DNA of 32,522 bases from the NCBI GenBank assembly GCA_929200315.1, contig CAKMZB010000013.1:1-32522 (forward strand), given 5' to 3'. Within the stretch, counting starts at the first letter, position 1, and each line of letters opens with the position of its first letter. The notes beneath the pieces were generated by a model that worked only from the letters and a program-made list of their open reading frames with translations, was not told the origin of the DNA and made no database searches. The DNA comes from an uncultured Alphaproteobacteria bacterium (lineage in GTDB: Bacteria > Pseudomonadota > Alphaproteobacteria > Rhizobiales > Rhizobiaceae). Shown one piece after another: positions 8,201 to 15,069 of this stretch. Position numbers and translations under genes: made by a program.

Positions 8201-10680
8201 GTCGTGTATTCCTGTTGCGCGCTCGTGACTGCCGTTGTCGAGGTCACATTGCGGACGTGCGAGCGTGCCTCCGCGATCACGGTCCCGGTCCACTCGTTAG
8301 AAGTACCCGGATAGTGGACTTGTTGATAGCTGAAATAGCCGTGGTTGACGTAGTAGTAACCAGAGAGCGTCGCCGTAACGCTCATCGTTGCATCGTATTC
8401 AAATGAGTCTGTAATCGTCGATTTCTCATAAATCTTGCCATCGGTAGGATCGATGAAGACATCTTCTCCGAGGTCGTAGACCCTAATCACATCGTCGCCA
8501 TCGCCTAGCTGGGCATATTCGATGTTGTGATCGGAAAGCACGAATGTGGTGTTGTCATCGCTTTCGAAGATCGCGGCATCGTATCCGTCGCCGCCGTCAA
8601 TCGAGCCTTGGGTGACGTCGTCTGTATCGACGAAGAGAATATCACCGCCAGCACCGCCTTCCAGCGTGTCAGCCCCTTCACCGCCCTGGAGAATATCTTC
8701 GCCCAGACCGCCACGGAGCGTGTCATTGCCCGCACCGCCAAGCAGCATGTCGCGATCATAGGCTGGGGGCAGTTCGGTCCCGTCGGTCGCAACATCCGGA
8801 TCTGGCAATTCGGTCAGAGTGCTGCCGATGAGAATGTCGTCGCCCTCGCCACCGATGAGAAGATCGTCATAGGCACCGCCGGTCAGCGTATCGTTGCCGC
8901 CCGCGCCATCAAGGCGGGTGTCAGTATTGGCAGCCTCGGAGTCCAGAATGTTGTCGAGCGCGTTGCCGGTCGCACCGCGAGCGACATCACTGACCTCTGC
9001 TGCGACATCGTCGACGCTGTTGATGACGGAATGTTCAAGGGTTTGCTCGTCCAGCTGGTAATAAAACTCGCTACCACCGCCCTCCAAATGATAGGTTTCG
9101 GAGCCATTGGCATCCGTTTCTGTATAAAAGCCATAGCTCGCTGCAGCGAGTGAAACGTCCGCACCGAGCGCAGTCGTGCCATCGCCTTTGAATATGTCCA
9201 GCAGGCCGTGAACAATTGTGCCATCGCCCAGCAAAACGCTGTGGTCATCAGCTGTTAGATCTTCCAGCCCGATTGCGGTGACGTCCTCTCCGACGAGGGT
9301 GAGCATCTCGCCGCTGTCTACGACGCCGTCGGAATTGGCATCGTTCCACAATTTCAGGCGCGACCAGGCATCGTCCTGGCTGTCCAGCAAACCGTCGCGA
9401 TTGGAATCAAACAGGGCCGCCACGACTTCCAGGTCGGTGCGAAGGCCATCGTCATTGCGATCAACCCAATCTTGCGCCTCAGCGTGGCTCAGCACGCCGT
9501 CTCCGTCCTCATCTGCTGTCGCAAAAGCAGCACCGGTCGGGTCTTCGACTGCAATAAGGTGAGTCACCGCTTCGGTGAGCGACACGGTGCCGTTCTGATC
9601 AGTGTCCATCGCCGCAATAATGGGATCGGAATATAGGGCCGAAAGGTCAACTTCCTCATCCAGCCAGCGGGAGAAAATGATCTCCTTTGCGGTGGTGACG
9701 TCATCGTCTTCGCCCTCATCCAGCACGAGGAAAGCGTCATCGGCCCCCACCCAGGACGTTCTCTCCAGGAAGCCGTCGTCATCGACATCGAACAGCACAA
9801 GCGCTTCATCCGCGGTCAGAATCTCAACGCCATCGCCGTCAAGGTCGATCATGATCGGTTTATCCGCGCCGTTTTCACTTTCGGCTGCCAGCCCTGCGTC
9901 GTTCGCGGCCTGTGCAGCGTCATGCTCGGCCTGAGCAGCGGCCTGGGCAGCAGCTGCTGCCATTCCGTCATTGACGGCCTGGTCTATGCCGCCGGCCATT
10001 GACTGCGAGCCACCGTTGGCTGACCAACCTCCCGTCGCCGCTGCATCGGCAGCCGCCTCAACCGCAGCAAAACCATGCATGCCGGCGTTATTAGCTGCTT
10101 GTGTTGCAGCTTCGGCGGCTTTTTGCGCATATCCAGGAACACCAATTTGGCCAAAAGTATCCAAACCATAGCGACCCGCGAACATTTCGTCGGAGAGAAC
10201 GTCAATGGTATTGCGCTCATAACCCGCATGCTGAACCGCTGGATCGCCTGGATCGTAAGTGGTTATGTCGCTGTGAAATAACCCGGCAAGCCGATCAAAG
10301 GCAGAAAAAAGGCCTCTTGTACCGGTTTCCATCGTGAGTTCTCCAACGAACCCCCACCCAACAATCGCGGCCACACCAATCGCCCACCCCACTGGACCTG
10401 AAACACCTAAACCAGCAACCGTTGCAGCCCCACCGATACCGCCGAAGGCGACCGTGCCAAAAGTTCCTGAACCCTCAATTACACCGCCTCTTAAACCATC
10501 CTCCTCGAAGCCCGCCTGAATATCATCGATGTCCAACGCAATCGCCAAACCTGCCCCACCAATTGTGGCCCCGCTTTTCCCAATATATCCGTACATTTCA
10601 GCAGCACTCAAAGCCCCTGTTGCTGTAACGGATATGGATAATTCTTCAACTTCGCTAAATCCTGCATTAACAGTCGCCAT
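5287..10680 (-). CDS. Large RTX/VCBS-repeat calcium-binding protein, type I secretion substrate
   Basis: The 1797-residue protein has no Sec signal peptide. Domains in order: a Gly/Ala-rich hydrophobic region (about 30-125); an Ala-rich linker (about 185-275); the RTX-toxin signature IDLDGDGVEIL (near 280) and a run of EF-hand/dockerin-like loops such as DTDQNGTVS, DEDGDGVLS and DANSDGVVD (about 280-470); RTX nonapeptide blocks (GGxGxDxLx) near 574-690, 872-927, 1085-1149 and 1246-1312; six VCBS/FG-GAP-like repeats (about 1315-1650); a last RTX block (about 1655-1681); and a C-terminus ending YASFLA, short hydrophobic residues typical of type I secretion signals. The repeats should fold on binding Ca2+ outside the cell. 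Its start (ATG, preceded by a run of G) follows the upstream stop by one base. No protease, lipase or other catalytic domain was recognised; it could be an adhesin, surface-layer protein or toxin. Confidence 0.9.
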   Translation of the reverse strand: MATVNAGFSEVEELSISVTATGALSAAEMYGYIGKSGATIGGAGLAIALDIDDIQAGFEEDGLRGGVIEGSGTFGTVAFGGIGGAATVAGLGVSGPVGWAIGVAAIVGWGFVGELTMETGTRGLFSAFDRLAGLFHSDITTYDPGDPAVQHAGYERNTIDVLSDEMFAGRYGLDTFGQIGVPGYAQKAAEAATQAANNAGMHGFAAVEAAADAAATGGWSANGGSQSMAGGIDQAVNDGMAAAAAQAAAQAEHDAAQAANDAGLAAESENGADKPIMIDLDGDGVEILTADEALVLFDVDDDGFLERTSWVGADDAFLVLDEGEDDDVTTAKEIIFSRWLDEEVDLSALYSDPIIAAMDTDQNGTVSLTEAVTHLIAVEDPTGAAFATADEDGDGVLSHAEAQDWVDRNDDGLRTDLEVVAALFDSNRDGLLDSQDDAWSRLKLWNDANSDGVVDSGEMLTLVGEDVTAIGLEDLTADDHSVLLGDGTIVHGLLDIFKGDGTTALGADVSLAAASYGFYTETDANGSETYHLEGGGSEFYYQLDEQTLEHSVINSVDDVAAEVSDVARGATGNALDNILDSEAANTDTRLDGAGGNDTLTGGAYDDLLIGGEGDDILIGSTLTELPDPDVATDGTELPPAYDRDMLLGGAGNDTLRGGLGEDILQGGEGADTLEGGAGGDILFVDTDDVTQGSIDGGDGYDAAIFESDDNTTFVLSDHNIEYAQLGDGDDVIRVYDLGEDVFIDPTDGKIYEKSTITDSFEYDATMSVTATLSGYYYVNHGYFSYQQVHYPGTSNEWTGTVIAEARSHVRNVTSTTAVTSAQQEYTTDVLDEVTEGPLANLSDWLLAESPAVVGEDGSSAEPGEQDESAPAHFKSFQLFAGAGDDEVHGAAGRDVIAGQAGDDSLNGDLGNDVYLFGRGDGFDTIHDIGWTVDVEEVEKTVTRTVAVDSVSSSYSTHISNVYHERPEWQGGSYYQELHTYNHSYSLSTNYTYETVTYTENVITRVEAHGGFDTLYLDTGINFEDLQFSASGDDLVIAIAPLEGEDVATEGVTITGGLTENAAIEVLTLSSGMSFDLRSILDGLGTDADETLDGTEENDVLRGEAGNDALSGGEGIDLLVGGIGNDMLAGGAGSDTYYYSLGDGHDTIDDAVVEGDTDFLHFGPGIGAGDLTFGRVGDDLTISVSREDDTGATVVDGSVTITNYFVGGWLQWLVLNDGSSISVSQVIAEVMATDGDDDITWTETSLQISSGDGDDTIVSGSFNDYLIGGAGDDTLIGGGGADVLLGGDGDDVISAGNPEPGLDFSGSQIALLDYGFTVSATDAATQDRNPRQVVDVDGDGFDDLVTFADQGVMAALSNGDGTFQDTVQVFAGYTPDAGGWYSQDDYPRQLADVNGDGLADIVGFADIGLLVSLAMDDGTFGSPYYGLYDLATQAGGWTTQDQYPRLLADVNGDGLADIVAFSDDEVYVSLSIGSSFAAKTRHVLSSGFGTSSGGWVSQDQYPRQLADVNGDGRADIVGFHTDGTYVALSQADGTFDDLGLVLAGYGTSASAGGWLTQNDMPRQLADMNGDGMADIVGFHDDGMHVALANGDGTFTKLDLVQSAFGASVSAGSWITQDDLPRLLGDINGDGIDDIVGFGETEYHVQLTPDEGPSNLLHGGAGNDTLVGGEGHDTYLYDFGDGTDVVVDESVAGYTNSLNFGFGIEMDDVTLNRSNDDLLVWLSDTALDEVGPDGTTTPTPTPTHSLAIVVRDYFLDGGVDKITFQDGSEIIDDEIDSVLEELNPVMQDLLGTEYASFLA
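5745..6720 (-). repeat. Six tandem VCBS/FG-GAP-like repeats within the RTX gene
   Basis: The motif PRQLADVNGDGxADIVGF recurs six times, each followed by VxLSxxDGTF-like and GGWxTQD segments. Corresponding bases on the plus strand begin near 5792, 5969, 6146, 6320, 6491 and 6662, giving periods of 59, 59, 58, 57 and 57 codons. Outer copies are more diverged (VDVDGDGFDDLVTF first, GDINGDGIDDIVGF last) and inner copies are nearly identical, as expected for growth by unequal crossing over. Such repeats form beta-propeller blades with Ca2+-binding DxNxDG loops (family knowledge). Confidence 0.85.
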
Positions 10681-10681
10681 T

Positions 10682-11212
10682 TCACCCCCCCTTCCGTATG
10701 ATTTGAATTAAAAAACCTACAAAGCTTCCACTAAGAATACTTAAAATTACGCAGACCAAGAAAAAAGACGCTCCAAACACAATAAAACTATTGTAGATAC
10801 CAGGTCCATGTAGTCCATCGGGAGTGGACATAATGAAAACTACGTTAACAATAAACGTACATGATGAAAAAAAAATCAACTCCTTTAACGTATAATTTAT
10901 TTTAATCAAATAATCGTCAACTGATTCTAAGAAATTGAAATGCAAAATAGTGGAAATCAGAAAAAAAATAGTAGAAATTATTATCGTACATATATACATT
11001 ACCCCATAGTAATCACCATATCTAAAACGACTCTCAAAAGCGTCGAAGAGAAAGGGGGTTTTTATTAAATCGAAGAAAAAACTATTTAATACAATAGAGG
11101 GATAATAAGTAGAAATTAGATAGGAAATTGCGCAAGCGGCGATAGAAATAGATAGGCCAAATTTCCAAAACGTTTTTCTTGTTTTGCCTTCCGGCATCTC
11201 CAAAAAATTCAT
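10682..11212 (-). CDS. AT-rich four-helix membrane protein of unknown family
   Basis: The product is 176 residues and I do not recognise its family. It has a short charged N-terminus (MNFLEMPEGKTRK) and four probable transmembrane segments: about residues 19-38, 68-93, 108-128 and 140-170. It ends with Arg-Lys-Gly-Gly. The gene is much richer in A and T than its neighbours, with long A or T runs, Ile/Phe-rich codons and many ATA/AAA-type codons, suggesting a different origin from the secretion genes. ATG 11212 was chosen because GGAGG lies 6 bases upstream and the stop of the HlyD-type gene is one base before it (TGAAATG). Its own stop precedes the RTX start in the same TGAAATG arrangement. 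Its place between adaptor and substrate suggests a role in secretion, anchoring or self-protection; none is shown by sequence. Confidence 0.75.
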   Translation of the reverse strand: MNFLEMPEGKTRKTFWKFGLSISIAACAISYLISTYYPSIVLNSFFFDLIKTPFLFDAFESRFRYGDYYGVMYICTIIISTIFFLISTILHFNFLESVDDYLIKINYTLKELIFFSSCTFIVNVVFIMSTPDGLHGPGIYNSFIVFGASFFLVCVILSILSGSFVGFLIQIIRKGG

Positions 11213-11213
11213 T

Positions 11214-12623
11214 TCATTCCTCCAAAAACGCTCGTCGCAAACTCTTTTCAAACGGCTTTGCGATATACTCCACAAACGTCCGCGATCTTCGCACGAAATA
11301 GACCTCCACTGTCATCCCCGGCACCACGTCCTCCCGCTCCAAACCTTCCGGCAATTCGTCCGGCAGGCTGATGCGCACTGTGTAGGTCGGCTCCGGTGCA
11401 TCCTGCTCCAGCATAGCGTCGGCCGATACGAATTCTACAACCCCTGGTAGTTCTGGTGCCTCACTCCGGTCAAGGGTTGAGAGCACCAAATTGACATTCT
11501 GCCCAACAAAAATCGCGTCAATTGAAGCAGAAGAAACTTGCGCTGACACGACCAGCGGTGTGTTAAGCGGCAGGAGGGTGGCTATCGGTTCTCCAGCCGC
11601 AACGACATCTCCGCTGGCATTTGGCGCCAGATTCACAATGATCCCGTCGACAGGTGATTGGATAACGACACGCTCGAGCGTGTCTCTGGCGCTTTCGGCT
11701 TGCTCGTTCAGGTCCTGCAATTGCTGCCGGTCTGCGAAAAGTTCCGCCAGCGCTGTCTCCACACGCTGGGTGATCGCGCGCTCCACCTGCTGGCGCGCTT
11801 CGATAACCTCGATACGGGTTCTGGAAATTTGGGATTCTATGTCAGCACGTTGGCCGACCAACTGTGCCTGTGCGCGGAGCAGATTGGTGTATTCGGAACG
11901 GTTTGTGAGTTGCTGGTTCAGCAGGCGGAGCTTGCGTTCAACTTCATCGCTCACGACGTTGAGCTGGGACTCGATGGCGGTCTGTTGCCCTTGTAAACCG
12001 TTCAGCGATTGACCCAGCGCCTTTATGCGTTGGTCGAGAATGTTCAGCTCCGCCTCATGCCTGCGCAGGCGTGTGAGAAATTCGTCTTTCTGGTGGGCAT
12101 ATTTTTCCCGCTGGAGCGGTTTGAGGCCATCGGGTGCGCCAGGCCACGCCTTGGCATCATCGCGCTCGGCGCCCAGCCTCACGATCCGTGCGTCCAAAGC
12201 GGCTTGCTGACCCAACAACCTGTTCAGCTGCGCGCGTGCGTCAACACCACTCAGTCTAATGAGCGTCTGGCCCGCCCGCACACGATCACCCTCCTCGATG
12301 GCAATCTCACGTACGATACCGCCTTCAAGATGCTGAACAGTGATATTCCTGCCATCGGCAACAACAGTTCCGACCGCAATCTCGGCGCCAGCGAGCTGTG
12401 ACGTAGTTGCCCAGACGCCCGCACCCAGGATGAAAACGGCCATAACAGCGCTTGCAAACAGCAAGATGCCACCGGTGCTTCTTGGGACTGCATCTGTCCA
12501 ATCCGGCGTTTTGGCGGTTTCCGTTGTCACCTTTGGTCGCCCGGAAAAACCCAATCTTCGCCATAGAGCCGCGGGATGGGCGACGGCCATTGCCGCAAAA
12601 ATTTTCTGGATAAAGCTCCGCAT
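11214..12623 (-). CDS. Type I secretion periplasmic adaptor, HlyD family
   Basis: The product is 469 residues, close to the usual 430-480 of PrtE/HlyD adaptors. One transmembrane helix (about residues 52-72, ILLFASAVMAVFILGAGVWA) follows a cytoplasmic N-terminus. Then comes a biotinyl-lipoyl half-motif (VQHLEGGIVREI), a long coiled coil (about 145-310, Gln/Glu/Arg/Leu heptads), the second lipoyl half (VIQSPVDGIIVNLAP) and a beta-barrel ending in VPGMTVEVYFVRRSRTFVEYIAKPF, the classical C-terminus. It links the inner-membrane ABC protein to a TolC-type channel. Its ATG overlaps the stop of the ABC gene by one base (TAATG), so translation is coupled. No outer-membrane factor gene is present in the window. 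Confidence 0.93.
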   Translation of the reverse strand: MRSFIQKIFAAMAVAHPAALWRRLGFSGRPKVTTETAKTPDWTDAVPRSTGGILLFASAVMAVFILGAGVWATTSQLAGAEIAVGTVVADGRNITVQHLEGGIVREIAIEEGDRVRAGQTLIRLSGVDARAQLNRLLGQQAALDARIVRLGAERDDAKAWPGAPDGLKPLQREKYAHQKDEFLTRLRRHEAELNILDQRIKALGQSLNGLQGQQTAIESQLNVVSDEVERKLRLLNQQLTNRSEYTNLLRAQAQLVGQRADIESQISRTRIEVIEARQQVERAITQRVETALAELFADRQQLQDLNEQAESARDTLERVVIQSPVDGIIVNLAPNASGDVVAAGEPIATLLPLNTPLVVSAQVSSASIDAIFVGQNVNLVLSTLDRSEAPELPGVVEFVSADAMLEQDAPEPTYTVRISLPDELPEGLEREDVVPGMTVEVYFVRRSRTFVEYIAKPFEKSLRRAFLEE

Positions 12624-14296
12624 TACGCAATATTGCGCGGCTGTACCGAGCCTGCGCTACCGTTCTTTATGCTCTTGGCAGGAACCAGAACCTCCTTGGC
12701 TGGCCCAAAATTCGCGAGGGATCCATTCTGAAGAACAAGAACTTGGTCGAGGCGGCGCGCGAGCTCAAGTTTGTGGGTTGCGAGTACAATCGTCACGCCT
12801 TTCTGACGGCATTCTTGAAGGGACCTCAGCAGCGCCCTTTCTCCTGCATCGTCCAGGTTCGAATTCGGCTCATCAAGGATGAGGATGCGTGGATTTCCAT
12901 AAAGAGCCTGAGCCAACCCGATGCGTTGCTTCTCTCCCCCCGAGAGGCGCACCTGCCTGCTGCCTATTGCCGTCTCAAAGCCCTTCGGAAGCGAGAGCAC
13001 AAAATCAAGGACATTGGCCCTTTTCGCCGCCTCGTAAATATCCTCCTTGGTTACATTCCTGCCGAACCGCGAAATGATCTGCCCTATCGTGCCAGGCAGG
13101 AACTCAATTTCCTGCGGCAAGTATCCAACGGCTGCTCCGAGATACGGTCGGTCCCACTGGGATATCTCAGCGCCGTCAATGCGGACATCGCCGCTTGTTT
13201 GCTGGAGCGCACCGGAAAGCAACCGCAGCAAAGTAGACTTCCCCGCACCGCTTGCACCGACAATTCCCAGTGAGGCGCCAGCCTCCAGAGAGAACGACAC
13301 CGGTTTGATTATCGGAGGCGCATTGGCGGGAGCCGATGGTGAGCGGTACGATACTCCACGCACATCCAGCGCGCCTAGTATCTCATCAGGTTTGTATTCT
13401 CCCATCACCAACTCGTCCTTGGAGTCTTGACGAACGCGACGAGTAGCGCCGACCCCCTCTATCAACTGCGGCCAGCCACCAATTATCTGATCCGCCGGCT
13501 GCAAGGCGCGCCCGGCAATAATTGAACTTGCAAAAATCAGACCGGCACTCATCTCGCCGCCCAGAACGAGGTATGCACCCACGCCAAGTATAGCGATCTG
13601 CAGGAGAATTCGGGCATTTCTTGAAAGAGCCGCAAACCAATTGCTTAGCCTCGTTGCTCTGTCGCCTAGTGCCAGCGCTTGCGCATATCTGCGCCCCCAC
13701 CATTGGATGACATCATCCTGCATGCCCTGTGCTCGAAGATGTTCTGCATTTCGCATGGAGACGCGGGCGTCTGCCAGCGCGCCTTGGCTTTCTGCAGTAC
13801 CGGCTCGCTGAAGTTTTGCCGCACCCGCTTGAGAGAACGCCGCCAAAATGCACAGCGCAATTATTCCTCCCAGTGTTAGGAAGCACAGGACGGGATGAAT
13901 GAAGTACAAAACAAATAGAAATAACGGCATGAACGGAAGGTCAAAAAGTGCCAGAAATATGCGCGAAGACAAAAACGTCCTCAGCTTTTGTAGATCCAAT
14001 AGCCGGTTCACTCCGCCGGTTTCGCTGTCCTCAAGAGATGCGCGGATCGCATGAGAGGCGCGAGATGAATCCAGTGCGGTAGCGCTCCGGGTCGCGTAAT
14101 GGCTTCTGGCGCCTTCTAGCAAGGCCAGCACGGCGATGCAGAAGACCGCAATCAACGTGAGATAGAGAAGAGTCTCGTAACTCTGCGACGGCAGGACACG
14201 GTCATAAACTTGCAGCAGATACAACGGCATCACCAAAGCGAGCACGTTTGGTACTGCCGACATGGCGGCAATTGGCCAAATACGAAAATAGAACAA
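12623..14296 (-). CDS. Type I secretion ABC transporter, permease/ATPase (PrtD-like)
   Basis: The product is 557 residues. The membrane domain opens with VPNVLALVMPLYLLQVYDRVLPSQS, the strongly conserved first helix of type I secretion ABC proteins. The ATPase domain has Walker A GASGAGKST (about residue 347), Q loop GYLPQEIEFLPGTI, signature LSGGEKQRIGLAQAL, Walker B ILILDEP and switch His in LATHKLEL. There is no C39 peptidase domain, so the substrate is exported with its C-terminal signal uncleaved, in keeping with the RTX protein. An in-frame TAG lies five codons upstream, so the first usable start is TTG 14296, without a clear Shine-Dalgarno sequence; ATG at residue 12 is an alternative. 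The N-terminus is therefore some 10-15 residues shorter than usual and may be slightly truncated. It is the first gene of the operon. Confidence 0.92.
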   Translation of the reverse strand: MFYFRIWPIAAMSAVPNVLALVMPLYLLQVYDRVLPSQSYETLLYLTLIAVFCIAVLALLEGARSHYATRSATALDSSRASHAIRASLEDSETGGVNRLLDLQKLRTFLSSRIFLALFDLPFMPLFLFVLYFIHPVLCFLTLGGIIALCILAAFSQAGAAKLQRAGTAESQGALADARVSMRNAEHLRAQGMQDDVIQWWGRRYAQALALGDRATRLSNWFAALSRNARILLQIAILGVGAYLVLGGEMSAGLIFASSIIAGRALQPADQIIGGWPQLIEGVGATRRVRQDSKDELVMGEYKPDEILGALDVRGVSYRSPSAPANAPPIIKPVSFSLEAGASLGIVGASGAGKSTLLRLLSGALQQTSGDVRIDGAEISQWDRPYLGAAVGYLPQEIEFLPGTIGQIISRFGRNVTKEDIYEAAKRANVLDFVLSLPKGFETAIGSRQVRLSGGEKQRIGLAQALYGNPRILILDEPNSNLDDAGERALLRSLQECRQKGVTIVLATHKLELARRLDQVLVLQNGSLANFGPAKEVLVPAKSIKNGSAGSVQPRNIA

Positions 14297-14846
14297 GTTA
14301 CCGTGGCTCTATGCGGTTTCCAAGTGGATGAGTTCAACGCAAAGTTGTAAAATAATGCAAGGGCCGCCAGATTGGGCCTTGTTGTTTTTCTTGAAAATCA
14401 AGCTGATGCGCGAGCAAATTGCCGCTGGAGAAGATCGAAGGATGTACGAGGTTCCGTCCGTAAGCCACATGCGCCTTTGCGTCATTATTCTCTAGGGTCA
14501 ACTCTGATGGCATTGCATAGAGTATCATAGCCGGAAACCTTGTGTCAGATCGCGCCGGTTGTCGCGGTAGCGTTCTTTGGTTCAGTTGGCATCCGCATCG
14601 TGATTGTGGTCCGACATCACCATTGATGTGGCTCCATGCATTTATGGCTGCGGAAGGATGCCGCCGAACGCCTGCCATTCTCAGGCAATCTGACACCCAG
14701 ATCGCTCGCGCGACAGGGGGCTTATGGCGTCAATTTCGCTTGGGAAATTCGCCAAAACACTTGAATTTCCTTGCGCAAAAAGTTACACAAATTCCGCAAA
14801 TCGTAGAAATTAAATTATGAAATCAGCCGGTTAACTCTTGGCTTCT
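14297..14846. other. Right flank of the island, probable promoter region of the secretion operon
   Basis: These 550 bases contain two overlapping open frames on opposite strands (14334-14696 minus, 14542-14820 plus); neither looks like a real protein or has a good ribosome-binding site. On the minus strand a TTGCATTATTTTAC stretch near 14350-14365 and the palindrome CTTGA-AAA-TCAAG (14390-14402) lie within about 110 bases of the ABC start and could belong to its promoter or operator. The last 100 bases before the repeat are AT-rich with several AATTTC/GAAATT elements, perhaps old recombinase arm sites. These readings are tentative. Confidence 0.4.
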
Positions 14847-14900
14847 CGGTCTCCAAAACCGTAGGTCCCGGGTTCAAATCCTGGTGCCCCTGCCAGGTCT
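14847..14900 (+). repeat. Island attachment site, right copy (attR): tRNA-Trp 3' fragment
   Basis: This is a 54-base copy of 4198-4251, covering the anticodon arm, variable loop, T arm, 3' acceptor strand, CCA and GGTCT. The D arm and 5' acceptor strand are absent, so it cannot make a tRNA. The T stem reads CCGGG/CCTGG against GCGGG/CCTGC in the complete gene. Both differences are in one base pair, so both versions were shaped by pairing in a working tRNA. This copy, beside secE, is probably the displaced original 3' end of the host gene. Confidence 0.88.
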
Positions 14901-15069
14901 CAATCCAAGTCCGACTTTTGGTCCTACTCCGGTGCGGGAATCGCTTGCGCTTGGCTGCTTTCACCCTTAGGTAGGCGCCAACGCTCGGGCCTTTCGTTCG
15001 GGTGGCCGGGAAACCGCGTCCGCCTGTTCAGTCGGCTCTAAGGCACCCTCAAACAACCGGCGGCATATC

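Larger units (their letters stand above)
4252..14846. mobile_element. Genomic island in tRNA-Trp carrying a type I secretion/RTX operon
   Basis: The interval between the two tRNA-Trp 3'-end copies is 10,595 bases. It splits the usual tRNA-Trp-secE neighbourhood. It holds one minus-strand operon (ABC ATPase, HlyD-type adaptor, four-helix membrane protein, RTX protein, GNAT-like protein) and two flanks with no recognisable genes. Parts are strikingly AT-rich (4721-4793 and 10690-11200) compared with the GC-rich ribosomal and rpo genes next door. No integrase, excisionase, transposase or replication gene is visible, so the element is either a decayed remnant or was mobilised in trans. The boundaries rest on the direct repeat; the foreign origin is inferred from repeat, composition and context. 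Confidence 0.75.

Noticed and set aside
5600-9000. Regular short repeats as a possible CRISPR array
   Set aside because: The periodicity comes from coding RTX nonapeptides and VCBS repeats in one long frame; there are no unique spacers of constant length.
14334-14820. Two open frames (minus 14334-14696, plus 14542-14820) in the island's right flank
   Set aside because: They overlap each other on opposite strands, have no convincing ribosome-binding sites and resemble no family. Treated as noncoding.
14847-14900. A second tRNA-Trp gene
   Set aside because: The 5' acceptor strand and D arm are missing, so it cannot fold as a tRNA; it is an attachment-site remnant.
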